DNA from: Desertibaculum subflavum
GTDB lineage: Bacteria > Pseudomonadota > Alphaproteobacteria > Ferrovibrionales > Ferrovibrionaceae
Direction of reading: 5' to 3'
Assembly: GCA_003576705.1 (NCBI GenBank)
Contig: QOZS01000013.1
Coordinates: 1-64,000 of the forward strand
Length of the DNA: 64,000 nt
Both the position numbers and the translations under genes were made by a program. This document shows positions 1 through 7,849 of the stretch, piece by piece. The number at the start of each line of letters is the position of its first letter. The first letter of the stretch is position 1. Below the pieces are notes generated by a model. It saw only the letters and a list, made by a program, of their open reading frames with translations. It ran no database searches and was not told the origin of the DNA.

Positions 1-612
1 GACCGCGCGCTCGGCCGTGCGCACGGGTGCCGGCCGCGCCGGCACGATCGGGGTCGGGGCGGAAGGCGGCGGCGCGGCCGCGGGCCGGGTTCCGGCCGGC
101 GGGGATTTCGGTGCGGGCTGAACGGGCGCCGGCGGCGGTGCCACAGCCTTCTCGGTTGCCGGCTTCTCGGGCGCGGGCTTCTCGGTCGCCGGCTTCGCCG
201 CGGGCGGCTTCCCGGTCGCGGATTTCTTCGGCGGCGCCGGCTCGTCGGCGGGCAGGAAGTCCACCGCCACCTTGGTGCCGTCGCGCAGGACGCGATGGCT
301 GGCCGCCGGATCCAGCGCGACCCGGACGGCACGATCGGAGACCACCTCGATGCCGCGGATCGGATCGAGGGTACGCCCCTTGAGCTGGCTGCGGTCGAAT
401 CTCGCGTCGGTATCGAAGGTGATCAGTGCACCGCCATCCTCGGCCTTCACCTCGACCTCGACGGCGCGGGTCCAATCGAAAACGAGGCGGCTGAAGGTCG
501 GATGCTGGCCGCCACGGATCGCGACCAGCGGCGCGTCGGCGGCGAGCGCCGGCAGCGCGACCAGGCCGACGACGGCGACCAGGAAGATCAGATGCTCAGC
601 GAGACGGCGCAT
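1..612 (-). CDS. Secreted or membrane-anchored protein of flagellar locus, N-terminal part (cut by window edge)
   Basis: An open frame starts at an ATG at 612 and runs off the left edge without a stop (204 codons visible). Residues 1-25 form a signal peptide or anchor (MRRLAEHLIF then a hydrophobic run ending ALAADA). Residues about 27-125 look like a small beta-rich, AMIN-like domain (IRGGQHPTFSRLVFDW). From about 125 the chain becomes a Pro/Ala/Lys linker with repeated KPATEKPAPEKP units. The gene starts 17 bases inside the MotB-like gene, so it is cotranscribed. In related alphaproteobacteria this position often holds a long tetratricopeptide-repeat protein, but that part is outside the window. 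Function unknown; the frame is convincing, the family placement is inference. Confidence 0.7.
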   Translation of the reverse strand, partial: MRRLAEHLIFLVAVVGLVALPALAADAPLVAIRGGQHPTFSRLVFDWTRAVEVEVKAEDGGALITFDTDARFDRSQLKGRTLDPIRGIEVVSDRAVRVALDPAASHRVLRDGTKVAVDFLPADEPAPPKKSATGKPPAAKPATEKPAPEKPATEKAVAPPPAPVQPAPKSPPAGTRPAAAPPPSAPTPIVPARPAPVRTAERAV

Positions 613-1300
613 CGGCGACGGCCTCCCGGACCACGATGTCGATTCTGGCCGAGCGGCGGCGCCGCTCGGCCTCGTCCAGATCCGCCGGCAGCGGCGCCAG
701 GCGGCTTTCGCCATGCCCGAACACGGCGATCGGCTTGTCATAGCCGGCGGCGCGCAGGGCGCCTGCGAGCGCCACGGCACGGGCCAGCGAGACTTCCCAG
801 CTGGCGGGCGCGCCATCGGGCCCGACCACCGATGCGGAATGCCCGTGCACCTCGATCCCGTTGGCGATCGGCATCAGCGCCTGGGCCAGCGCGGCGGCGG
901 CGACATCGAGCTCGGCCGGCATCGTCTCCGCCTCGGCGGCGAGACCGGCGAGACGCACCACCACGGCATCGGGCAAGGGTTCGACCGTCACCATGAGCCG
1001 GTTGCCCGCCGCCTGCAGCTTGGTGGCCAGCAGGCCTTCGAGATAGCCGGTATCCAGGCCCGCACGCTGTTCGATGGTGCCGACGCCGTCGCGGCCCCAC
1101 AGCGCCTTGAGCTCGCGCGCGCGCTCCGGGTTGAGCCGCTCGACCACCGAGCCGGCCACCGTGCGCCAGGCATCGGTGTTGATGCCGTAGGAGGCGAACA
1201 GCAGCACGAAGAACACCGAGATGAGCGACATCAGGTCGACCATCGTCACGATCCACAGCGTGCGCTGCACGCTTCGCCCGGCCGGCATGGCGCTGATCAT
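596..1300 (-). CDS. MotB-like OmpA-domain protein (retains transmembrane Asp)
   Basis: This 234-residue protein has one N-terminal membrane helix at about residues 15-38 (IVTMVDLMSLISVFFVLLF) and a C-terminal OmpA/MotB-type peptidoglycan-binding domain at about 120-230, with an NGIEVHGHS strand, an FGHGESR motif and an ERRRSARIDIVV end. Asp22 sits at the start of the helix, where MotB stators carry the proton-binding Asp. There is no motA beside it, and the gene overlaps the preceding MotB-like gene by 4 bases and the next gene by 17. It is probably an accessory flagellar or envelope protein rather than the main stator subunit. The family is clear; the role is not. Confidence 0.8.
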   Translation of the reverse strand: MISAMPAGRSVQRTLWIVTMVDLMSLISVFFVLLFASYGINTDAWRTVAGSVVERLNPERARELKALWGRDGVGTIEQRAGLDTGYLEGLLATKLQAAGNRLMVTVEPLPDAVVVRLAGLAAEAETMPAELDVAAAALAQALMPIANGIEVHGHSASVVGPDGAPASWEVSLARAVALAGALRAAGYDKPIAVFGHGESRLAPLPADLDEAERRRRSARIDIVVREAVADAPSR

Positions 1301-1908
1301 CGCGCGCCCTCCGCCCGGCGCAGATAGAAGGAGAGCCGCACCCGATCGGGCGCCGCCGTCTCGATGCCGACCGCGATGCGGCGCGCCGGCGCGCCGCGAC
1401 GGATCAGCTCGCGCGCCAGAGCCCCGGCCCGTTCGGGGACCAGCGGACGGCTCGCATCCTCCGGCGTCGCGAAGACGGCTTCGAGCTCGACGACGCGGCC
1501 ATCGACCGGCTCGGCGATCGGCGCGGCCAGTGCCTCGATCAGGGCGGCGCCGGCCGCGGAGACGCGCGCCGAGCCGCGCTCGAACAGCCGGGCGGTCGGC
1601 AGCGCGACGGTGAGATTCGGTCCGTCACCGAGGCCGACCACCAGGACCTCGCCGGTATGCGGCGCCAGGCGCTGGCGCAGGTCGGCGGCCAGCGCCGCCT
1701 TGCCGTCGGTAACGGAGTCCGGCCCCGGCACGAAGCCTTCCGGACGCGCACCGCCGGCGCCGAAGGTCAGCGCCCGCTGCTGCGACAGCGCCACCAGCAT
1801 GATGAAGAAGCAGAGCAGGATGAGGAACAGCGCCAGCAGCTGCGAGGCGTAGGCCATGTGCCGGTCCGCGGACCGGCTCGCGCCGGCATGCCGGACCGGT
1901 ACGATCAT
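1297..1908 (-). CDS. MotB-like OmpA-domain protein lacking the stator Asp
   Basis: A 203-residue protein with a 17-residue basic N-terminus, a membrane helix at about residues 18-42 (AYASQLLALFLILLCFF) and a degenerate OmpA-like domain. The helix aligns with MotB (AYADFMTAMMAFF), but the proton-carrying Asp is replaced, so this copy is unlikely to conduct ions itself. It starts 3 bases after cheZ ends and overlaps the second MotB-like gene by 4 bases. The two tandem MotB-like proteins may form a heteromeric envelope anchor; that is inference. The start at 1908 leaves a MotB-like N-terminal length; an internal Met at residue 18 would remove the basic segment. Confidence 0.75.
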   Translation of the reverse strand: MIVPVRHAGASRSADRHMAYASQLLALFLILLCFFIMLVALSQQRALTFGAGGARPEGFVPGPDSVTDGKAALAADLRQRLAPHTGEVLVVGLGDGPNLTVALPTARLFERGSARVSAAGAALIEALAAPIAEPVDGRVVELEAVFATPEDASRPLVPERAGALARELIRRGAPARRIAVGIETAAPDRVRLSFYLRRAEGAR

Positions 1909-1911
1909 GGC

Positions 1912-2547
1912 TCAGTCGAAGCTCGCCAGCAGGGCGTCGATCTCGGCCTGGGAGTTGCCCTGCCCGTCGAGCTGCGGCCCGTGCAGCAGCTTGGCATCCG
2001 GATCGCCCTCGTCTTCCTCGACGGCAGGGGCCGGCGGCGGGGCCGCGCCATCGGCGATGTGCGCCAGCGCGCCGATGCGCTCCTCGATATGGCGGATCGC
2101 CTTGATCACCTTGGAGATGCGCTGGCCGGTGATGTCCTGGAAGCTCGACGCTTCGTAGATGTTGGTGGCGATGTCGCGCAGAATGTCGCCGGTCGCCGCT
2201 TCCAGCTTCTCGGCGAGATCGGTGAGCTGCTCGGCGGCGCCGAGGAAGGTGCCGGCGGCCTGCTCGGTCGCCGCCACCACGGCGTCGAGCTCGTCCTTGG
2301 CCTGCGGCAGGCGCGAACGGATGTCGTCGGAACGGATCGCCGCCACTTCGCGGCGGGTATCCTCGATGAACCTGGCGAGCTCGGCGAGCTCGCGCCGCAT
2401 CCCCAGCTCGCTTCCGGATAGATCGCCCTCGAGCGTGGCCACGACCTGTTCGGTCGCCGCCACGAGCTCCGCCATCGGGACCGTGTCGCCCATCTCCCCG
2501 CGCAACGCGTCGAGCCGGCTTACCAGCACCTGTGCCACCTCGGCCAT
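1912..2547 (-). CDS. cheZ: CheZ-type protein phosphatase (alphaproteobacterial)
   Basis: A 211-residue, largely helical cytoplasmic protein that should remove phosphate from CheY-P. The diagnostic segment SFQDITGQR lies at residues 135-143; Asp138 and Gln142 correspond to the catalytic Asp143 and Gln147 of Escherichia coli CheZ. The last residues (QAEIDALLASFD) resemble the C-terminal CheY-binding helix of CheZ, joined by an acidic, proline-containing linker (about 168-195). It lies 30 bases downstream of cheY on the same strand, the usual pairing of substrate and phosphatase. Length is typical of the family. Confidence 0.92.
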   Translation of the reverse strand: MAEVAQVLVSRLDALRGEMGDTVPMAELVAATEQVVATLEGDLSGSELGMRRELAELARFIEDTRREVAAIRSDDIRSRLPQAKDELDAVVAATEQAAGTFLGAAEQLTDLAEKLEAATGDILRDIATNIYEASSFQDITGQRISKVIKAIRHIEERIGALAHIADGAAPPPAPAVEEDEGDPDAKLLHGPQLDGQGNSQAEIDALLASFD

Positions 2548-2577
2548 CGTTGTCTCCCCGTCGCCCCGAAGGGCGGC

Positions 2578-2964
2578 TTAGAACTCGCCGATGACGCTCG
2601 ACATCTTCTTCTTCAGGGTGTCGGCGTTGAACGGTTTCACGATGTAGTTGTTGACGCCGGCCTGCTTGGCGGCGACGACGTTCTCGGTCTTGCTCTCGGC
2701 GGTGACCATGATGAACGGCATGTCCTTCAGCCGCTCGTCGGCGCGCACTTCCTTGAGCAGCTGGAGGCCGGTCATCGGCTCCATGTTCCAATCCGAGATC
2801 ACCAGGCCGTATTTGCCGGCACGCAGCTTCTCCAGCGCGGTGCTGCCGTCGGTCGCGAAATCGACGTTGTTGAAGCCAAGCTGCTTCAGCAGGTTGGTCA
2901 CGATCCGGATCATCGTCTGGTAGTCGTCGACGACCAGGATGGACATTGCCTTATCGACCGCCAT
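2578..2964 (-). CDS. cheY: CheY single-domain chemotaxis response regulator
   Basis: A 128-residue receiver domain with no output domain. Acidic pair Asp13-Asp14, phosphoacceptor Asp58 (VISDWNMEPM), Thr88 (MVTAES) and Lys110 (IVKPFN) are all present. CheY-P binds FliM at the switch, encoded a few genes upstream, and is dephosphorylated by CheZ, encoded next. ATG at 2964 gives standard length; a second in-frame Met at residue 7 is possible. The 97-bp gap before it, between motE and cheY, holds a small hairpin (CGAGG-N6-CCTCG, 3022-3037) and could carry a separate promoter. Confidence 0.95.
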   Translation of the reverse strand: MAVDKAMSILVVDDYQTMIRIVTNLLKQLGFNNVDFATDGSTALEKLRAGKYGLVISDWNMEPMTGLQLLKEVRADERLKDMPFIMVTAESKTENVVAAKQAGVNNYIVKPFNADTLKKKMSSVIGEF

Positions 2965-3061
2965 TTCCTACTCCACTCCGTCTCGCCCGGCCCGTCCGGC
3001 CATACTTCGTATGTGTACCCGCGAGGCTGTTACCTCGTGGTTAACTGGCGCCGCAAAGATC

Positions 3062-3925
3062 TCAGCCGGGCTTGCCTTTCGGCAGGATCGCCTCGGCTTT
3101 GGGCGCGGGCGCCGGCTTCGACGCCGCCTCCTCAGCCTTCGGCGCCGGGTCGCCCGGGTTGCGCCGGCCGGCCAGCTCGACCGTCATCGCCCGCGCCTTC
3201 TGCGGGTTCATCTGCGCCAGGATCGGCCCGAGCTTCGCCTCCTTCATGCGCTCGGCCACGTCGAGCAACACCGGCATGTCGAGCTCCTGGAAGATCCGCG
3301 CCGCATCGGCCGGCTTCATGCTCTCGTAGACCTTGACCAGGCCGCGCAGCCGCTTCTCCTCCTCCTCCTCGCGCTTGTCGGCGAGGACGGTGAGCTTGGC
3401 CTCGAGCGCCTTGAGCTCGTTGATGCGGCCTTCGATCCGCTTCTCGGCGGCGGCGAGCAGCGCCTCGCGGGCCACAATCCCCTGCTCGCGCTGCTCCAGC
3501 TCCTCGCGTCGGCGCGACAGGCTCTGCAGCACCTCGACCTCGGCCGCGGAAAAGCCCTGATCGCGCGGCAGAACGTTCGCGGTGGTCCTGGGCTCGGGCG
3601 TCTTCGGCGGCTCGGGCGTCGCCGACCGGACGGTGGCCGGCGGCTTCGGGGTTTCGGCATGCTTCGGTTCCGGCGCTTTCGCTTCGGCCGGCTTCGCCGC
3701 CTCGGCGGCGGGCTTGCCGGGCACCAGAGGCGTCGGCGCGCCCGCGGCCGGCTTGGCCGAGGGCTGGGCAGCGGTCGGGGCCGGGGTCTGGGCGCCGGCA
3801 ACCGGTGCGCCGAGGAAGCGCCCGCCCTGCCAGAGATCGACCGTCTTCAGGCCGGCCAGCGCGGCAACGCCGATCAACGTCACCGGCAGCAGCCGGATGC
3901 GCGAACGCAACGTGCCCAACATCAC
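3062..3925 (-). CDS. motE: MotE-family flagellar protein
   Basis: A 287-residue exported or membrane-anchored protein. It has an N-terminal hydrophobic segment (about 10-28), a Pro/Ala/Lys-rich linker (about 45-125), a charged coiled coil (about 130-205, with a KREEEEEKR run) and a C-terminal MgtE-N/FliG-like helical domain (about 205-270: MKPADAARIFQELDMPVLL and ILAQMNPQKA). This order fits MotE, a periplasmic chaperone of the motility protein MotC in rhizobia, which is widespread in alphaproteobacterial flagellar clusters. The start overlaps the end of the upstream DUF6468-type gene by 4 bases, so translation is probably coupled. Confidence 0.82.
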   Translation of the reverse strand: MMLGTLRSRIRLLPVTLIGVAALAGLKTVDLWQGGRFLGAPVAGAQTPAPTAAQPSAKPAAGAPTPLVPGKPAAEAAKPAEAKAPEPKHAETPKPPATVRSATPEPPKTPEPRTTANVLPRDQGFSAAEVEVLQSLSRRREELEQREQGIVAREALLAAAEKRIEGRINELKALEAKLTVLADKREEEEEKRLRGLVKVYESMKPADAARIFQELDMPVLLDVAERMKEAKLGPILAQMNPQKARAMTVELAGRRNPGDPAPKAEEAASKPAPAPKAEAILPKGKPG

Positions 3926-4344
3926 TTCACCCGGCGCAGCACGCGGGCGAGATCGCGCTCGGCCTCGGTGCGGAGCTCGACCGGTTGAATGGCCGGCTGG
4001 GCGGCGGCCGGCTGCGTCGCACGCCGGGCCGAGCCGATGCCGTCCTCCAGCTTGTCGGCGAGGCGGTTGCCGGATTCGAGCATCAGCTGCAGATCGTCGG
4101 CCAGCACGCGCGCACCGCCCATCTTGTCGTCGAGCGCGGCGCCGATGCCTTCGCTCGTGGTCTTGAGGTCGGTGATCGCGGCGGCGGCGCGCGTGGTCGC
4201 GCGGTCCAGCTCGCCGATCAGCTTGCCCATCTCGGCGCGGGCATCGCGCAGCTCGCCGAGCCGGGCGTTGAGGCGCCAGCAGAACACGATGGTGGCGATC
4301 AGCAGCAGCGTCACCATGCCTTCGAGCAGCAACATCCAGTTCAC
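3922..4344 (-). CDS. DUF6468-type small membrane protein of flagellar cluster
   Basis: A 140-residue protein with one N-terminal membrane helix (about residues 4-24, LLLEGMVTLLLIATIVFCW) followed by a long amphipathic coiled coil (about 28-100) and an Ala/Pro/Gln-rich tail. The context between fliM and motE, the size and the topology match the uncharacterised DUF6468 family of alphaproteobacterial flagellar loci; the name is from memory of this gene order and should be verified. The stop overlaps motE by 4 bases. A role in stator or switch assembly is plausible but unproven. Confidence 0.75.
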   Translation of the reverse strand: MNWMLLLEGMVTLLLIATIVFCWRLNARLGELRDARAEMGKLIGELDRATTRAAAAITDLKTTSEGIGAALDDKMGGARVLADDLQLMLESGNRLADKLEDGIGSARRATQPAAAQPAIQPVELRTEAERDLARVLRRVK

Positions 4345-4379
4345 GTCGGCACCCCGCTCATGGCAAAATCGGTTCGGGC

Positions 4380-5513
4380 TCAGCCCTGGCTCTGGCCCGG
4401 GCTCTGGTTCTGGCTCTGGGCGCCGGGCCCGCGCAGCACGCGGTCGACGCGCACGGCGACGCGGCCGCCGGCACGTCCCATGCGCCCGGTGACGATGTCG
4501 ACCTCGCCACAGCGCAGCATGATCGAGCTGTCGGGCGCGGAGTTCAGCATGATGGTGGTGCCGACTTCGAGCGCCATGACCTCGGAGAGCATCATCACCT
4601 GCTCGTCCAGCACCGCCTCGATCTCCACCTCGGTGGCCCAGAGCTGGGTGGCGAGATGGTTCTCCCAGATCGAGTCACGACCGAACTTCTCGCCCATGAA
4701 CATCTGCAGCAAGAGCTCGCGCACCGGCTCCAGGGTCGCATAGGGCAGCAGGATCTCGAGCTTGCCGCCACGATCCTCCATGTCGATGCGCAGCCGCACC
4801 ATGATGGCGGCATTGGCGGAACGGGCGATGGTGGCGAAGCGCGGATTGGTCTCGATGCGGTCGTACAGGAACTGCACGGGCGAGAGCGGCTCGAAGGCGG
4901 ATGACATGTCGGTCAGCACGACCGCGACCATCCGCTCGACCAGGTTGCGCTCGATCGTGGTGTAGGGCCGGCCCTCGATGCGCATCGCGGCGGTGCCGCG
5001 GCGGCCGCCCAGCAGCACGTCGACGATCGAGTAGATCAGCGACGAATCGACCATCACCAGGCCGTAATTGTCCCATTCCTCGGCGCGGAAGACCGAGATG
5101 ATGGCCGGCAGCGGGATCGAGTTCAGGTAGTCGCCGAAGCGGATCGAGGTGATCGAATCGAGCGAGACTTCGACGTTGTCGGAGGTGAAGTTGCGCAGCG
5201 ACGTCGTGAGCAGCCGCACCAGGCGGTCGAACACGATGTCGAGCATCGGCAGGCGCTCGTAGGAGACGAGCGCGCTGTTGATGATGGCGCGGATGCCGGA
5301 GCGGTCCTTGTCGCCGTCGCCGTCATTCTCGAAGCCGAGCAGACTGTCGATTTCGTCCTGGTTCAGGATGCGGGTCGACTTGCCGGGCGCCGCGGGCGCG
5401 CCGCCGGCATCATCGCCTTCGGCGCCGCCGTCTTCGGCGCCGCCGGCATCTTCCTTCTCCATCATCGCCGCCCATTCGGCGGCGGCTGCTTCGTCGTCGG
5501 TCGGTTCGGCCAT
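4380..5513 (-). CDS. fliM: Flagellar motor switch protein FliM
   Basis: A 377-residue C-ring protein. The CheY-P-binding segment LNQDEIDSLLGF lies at residues 50-61, after an unusually long acidic, Ala/Gly-rich extension. A CheC-like middle domain follows (about 75-270, with LGGRRG and the FGDYLNSIPLPAI segment), then a C-terminal SpoA domain that binds FliN (about 280-360). The protein ends in a Gln/Ser-rich tail (SQNQSPGQSQG). It is somewhat longer than the E. coli protein (334 residues), because of the two low-complexity ends. fliL is encoded immediately upstream, the usual fliL-fliM order; no fliN follows here. Confidence 0.95.
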   Translation of the reverse strand: MAEPTDDEAAAAEWAAMMEKEDAGGAEDGGAEGDDAGGAPAAPGKSTRILNQDEIDSLLGFENDGDGDKDRSGIRAIINSALVSYERLPMLDIVFDRLVRLLTTSLRNFTSDNVEVSLDSITSIRFGDYLNSIPLPAIISVFRAEEWDNYGLVMVDSSLIYSIVDVLLGGRRGTAAMRIEGRPYTTIERNLVERMVAVVLTDMSSAFEPLSPVQFLYDRIETNPRFATIARSANAAIMVRLRIDMEDRGGKLEILLPYATLEPVRELLLQMFMGEKFGRDSIWENHLATQLWATEVEIEAVLDEQVMMLSEVMALEVGTTIMLNSAPDSSIMLRCGEVDIVTGRMGRAGGRVAVRVDRVLRGPGAQSQNQSPGQSQG

Positions 5514-5517
5514 GGGG

Positions 5518-6036
5518 TTACTGCTGCACCAGCATTTCCTTGAACAGCACGTCGTTCACCTTGATCGGCTGCACCGCATGGCTGACGCGGAGCAGGAGCT
5601 CTTCCTTGATGCGGTAGAGCCCGGCGGAGCCGGCAAGGTCGTCGGCGCGCAGCTCGCGGAGATAGACCTGGAAGTTGTCGATCACGCGGGGCATCAGCGC
5701 CTCGACCTTCTTCGGCGCCTCGATCTCCTCGAATTCCAGCGCGACCTTGAGCTTGAGATAGCTGGCCCGCCCGGTGCCGCCGGTATTCAGGTTCACCAGC
5801 ATGTCGGGCAGGTCCAGGAACACGGTGTGCTTGGGCGGGGCTTCCTCAGCCGCGTGATCGTCCGACTTGTTGAACACGAAGAACCAGGCGCCGGCGCCGC
5901 CGATCAGCATCAGCAGCAGCGGCAGGACCACCAGTATGACGATCTTGCGCAAGCCGAAGCCTGCCTTGGGCACCGGCTGCGCCTGGCCATCGGCGCCTTC
6001 GATCTCGGCGTCCTGATCCTTGTCCTTCGCGGCCAT
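5518..6036 (-). CDS. fliL: Flagellar basal body-associated protein FliL
   Basis: A 172-residue inner-membrane protein: a short charged cytoplasmic N-terminus (about 1-30), one membrane helix (about 31-53, IVILVVLPLLLMLIGGAGAW) and a periplasmic stomatin-like domain with the VFLDLPDMLVNL strand, ending RVSHAVQPIKVNDVLFKEMLVQQ-type family C-terminus. FliL surrounds and supports the stator units. It is the first gene of the leftward operon, 4 bases before fliM, and is divergent from flgF across a 260-bp regulatory region. Confidence 0.93.
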   Translation of the reverse strand: MAAKDKDQDAEIEGADGQAQPVPKAGFGLRKIVILVVLPLLLMLIGGAGAWFFVFNKSDDHAAEEAPPKHTVFLDLPDMLVNLNTGGTGRASYLKLKVALEFEEIEAPKKVEALMPRVIDNFQVYLRELRADDLAGSAGLYRIKEELLLRVSHAVQPIKVNDVLFKEMLVQQ

Positions 6037-6140
6037 CGGCGCCCTTGCATCCCCGAACGGAACTCGAGCCCAAACGGGCTCTTCGGTCCGGCGAAGGTGC
6101 GGCGTCCCTGGTTAAGATCCCATGAAAGCAAAGGTGTTTT

Positions 6141-6155
6141 CGGCAAATTTTGCCG
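6141..6155. promoter_or_regulatory. Palindromic operator candidate CGGCA-N5-TGCCG (flgF side)
   Basis: A perfect palindrome CGGCAAA-T-TTTGCCG followed by GG, centred about 87 bp upstream of the -24 GG of the flgF promoter. The same arms with the same N5 spacer recur in the fliX/flgI region (14835-14849). Position and recurrence suggest an upstream activator site such as an FlbD-type ftr element; the protein is not identified here. Confidence 0.5.
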
Positions 6156-6233
6156 GGCAGCGACTGCAGCCGGGACACCTCGAGCCGCGCTGACGATCGC
6201 GCCAAGCCCATGCGCCGAAACGGCTTTCGGTGT

Positions 6234-6248
6234 TGGCATGTTCCCTGC
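6234..6248 (+). promoter_or_regulatory. Sigma-54-type promoter of flgFGAH
   Basis: The sequence TGGCATGTTCCCTGC matches the -24/-12 pattern TGGCACG-N4-TTGC with GG and GC at exact spacing and two mismatches (the sixth base, C to T, and the first T of TTGC). The predicted start would be near 6260, leaving a leader of about 37 bases before the flgF ATG. Middle-class flagellar genes of Caulobacter-like bacteria use sigma-54. Confidence 0.6.
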
Positions 6249-6296
6249 TGATCGGAAGCGCGACGCAGAACGCTGACCACACCGGACCCGAGGCTC

Positions 6297-7013
6297 ATGG
6301 AAAACGCAGGTTACATCGGGCTCTCCTACCAGATGGCCCTGCACCGCCAGCTGGCGGTGATCGCCAACAACATCGCCAACTCGAATTCGACCGCCTTCAA
6401 GTCGGAGCGGCCGCTGTTCGAGACCGTGCCGGTGCGCCAGCAGGGCCGGCTGTACGAATTCGTGCAGGACAACGGCATCGTGCGCTCGCTCAATACCGGC
6501 CGACTGCGCGAGACCGCCAATCCGCTCGACATCGCCATCAACGGCAAGGGCTTCCTGACCGTCGAGACCCCGGCCGGCACCCGCTTTACCCGCAACGGCA
6601 GCCTGCGCCTCTCCGAGGACGGCCGGCTGGTCACCGCCGATGGTTACTCGGTCCTTAACGAGCAGGGCCAGCCGATCAACCTGAATCCGGCCGACGGCAA
6701 GCCGCTGATCGCCGAGGACGGCACCGTCTCCACCCCGGCGGGCGCGGCCGGCCGGCTGCGCGTGGTGCAGTTCGACAACGAGCAGCAGATGCGCAAGGTG
6801 TCGACCGCCCTCTACGCCACCGACGAGGAGCCGCAGCCGGCGCCCGCGGTGCAGATCCGCCAGGGCATGATCGAGGATTCCAATGTCGAGCCGGTGCTGG
6901 AGATGAGCGAGATGATCGAGGTCTCGCGCAGCTACCAGGCCGCGCAGCGCCTGATCGAGACCGAGCACGAACGCGAGCGCAAGGCGATCGAGCGCCTGGC
7001 GCGCGCCGCCTGA
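6297..7013 (+). CDS. flgF: Flagellar basal-body rod protein FlgF
   Basis: A 238-residue proximal rod protein exported by the flagellar type III system. The N-terminal rod motif is clear (MALHRQLAVIANNIANSNS, about residues 12-30). Internal FlgE/F/G strands are recognisable (DIAINGKGFLTVET, FTRNGSLRLSEDGRLVTADG), and the C-terminal helix SRSYQAAQRLIETE is typical of the family. Length is normal. It is the first gene of a four-gene operon, 43 bases ahead of flgG, behind a sigma-54-like promoter. Confidence 0.95.
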   Translation: MENAGYIGLSYQMALHRQLAVIANNIANSNSTAFKSERPLFETVPVRQQGRLYEFVQDNGIVRSLNTGRLRETANPLDIAINGKGFLTVETPAGTRFTRNGSLRLSEDGRLVTADGYSVLNEQGQPINLNPADGKPLIAEDGTVSTPAGAAGRLRVVQFDNEQQMRKVSTALYATDEEPQPAPAVQIRQGMIEDSNVEPVLEMSEMIEVSRSYQAAQRLIETEHERERKAIERLARAA

Positions 7014-7056
7014 CCCTATCGCAGTCCCTTCACTTTCAGACGGACGTTAGACCGCC

Positions 7057-7842
7057 ATGCGCTCCCTCAACATCGCCGCCACGGGCATGCTGGCCCAGCA
7101 GACCAACGTGGAAGTCATTTCCAACAACATCGCCAACCTGAACACCACCGGGTTCAAGCGGCAGCGCGCCGAGTTCCAGGACCTGCTGTACCAGAACATG
7201 CGCCGCATCGGCGCCTCGTCCTCCGATGCCGGCACCATCGTGCCGACCGGCATCCAGATCGGCCTGGGCGTCAAGACCGGCGCGGTCTACCGCATCTCCG
7301 AGCAGGGCAACCTGCAGCTGACCGACAACACCTACGACATCGCCGTGTCCGGCACCGGCTATCTGCGCGTGCTGCTGCCGACCGGCGAGACCGCCTATAC
7401 CCGCGCCGGGTCGTTCCAGCTTTCCCCCACCGGGCAGATGGTGACGCAGGAGGGCTACGAGGTGCAGCCCGGCATCACCATCCCGCAGGATGCGATCGGC
7501 GTGACCATCGACGCGACCGGCCAGGTGCAGGTGAAGATCGCCGGCCAGGTGGCGCCGACCAATGTCGGCCAGCTCGACCTGGCCATCTTCTTCAACGATG
7601 CCGGCCTCGAGGCGCTCGGCGGCAATCTCTACATGGAGACGCCGTCCTCCGGCGCGGCCCAAGTCGGCACGCCGGGCTCGGCCGGCTTCGGCAGCATCAA
7701 GCAGGGCTATCTCGAGACCTCGAACGTGAATCCGGTTTCGGAGATCACCAACCTGATCACCGCTCAGCGCGCCTACGAGATGAACTCCAAGGTCATCACG
7801 GCCTCGGACGAGATGCTGAGCCAGATCTCGCAGATGCGGTGA
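7057..7842 (+). CDS. flgG: Flagellar distal rod protein FlgG
   Basis: A 261-residue distal rod protein with the N-terminal signature MRSLNIAATGMLAQQTNVEV then SNNIANLNTTGFKR, the FlgG-specific TNVE/GASSS-type region, and a C-terminal helix with SEITNLITAQRAYEMNSKVI. Length is the family standard (about 260). It lies between flgF and flgA in the common alphaproteobacterial flgFGAH order and ends 7 bases before flgA. Confidence 0.97.
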   Translation: MRSLNIAATGMLAQQTNVEVISNNIANLNTTGFKRQRAEFQDLLYQNMRRIGASSSDAGTIVPTGIQIGLGVKTGAVYRISEQGNLQLTDNTYDIAVSGTGYLRVLLPTGETAYTRAGSFQLSPTGQMVTQEGYEVQPGITIPQDAIGVTIDATGQVQVKIAGQVAPTNVGQLDLAIFFNDAGLEALGGNLYMETPSSGAAQVGTPGSAGFGSIKQGYLETSNVNPVSEITNLITAQRAYEMNSKVITASDEMLSQISQMR

Positions 7843-7849
7843 GGCAATC

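Larger units (their letters stand above)
6037..6296. promoter_or_regulatory. Divergent fliL / flgF promoter region
   Basis: This 260-bp gap drives fliL leftward and flgF rightward. It contains a sigma-54-type match for flgF (6234-6248) and the symmetric sequence CGGCAAATTTTGCCG (6141-6155), both listed separately. I saw no equally good -24/-12 match for fliL on the opposite strand. No coding sequence is supported in the gap. Confidence 0.6.

Noticed and set aside
3002..3037. ATAC-TTC-GTAT and CGAGG-N6-CCTCG small symmetries between motE and cheY
   Set aside because: Both are too short to be called an operator or terminator without comparative data.
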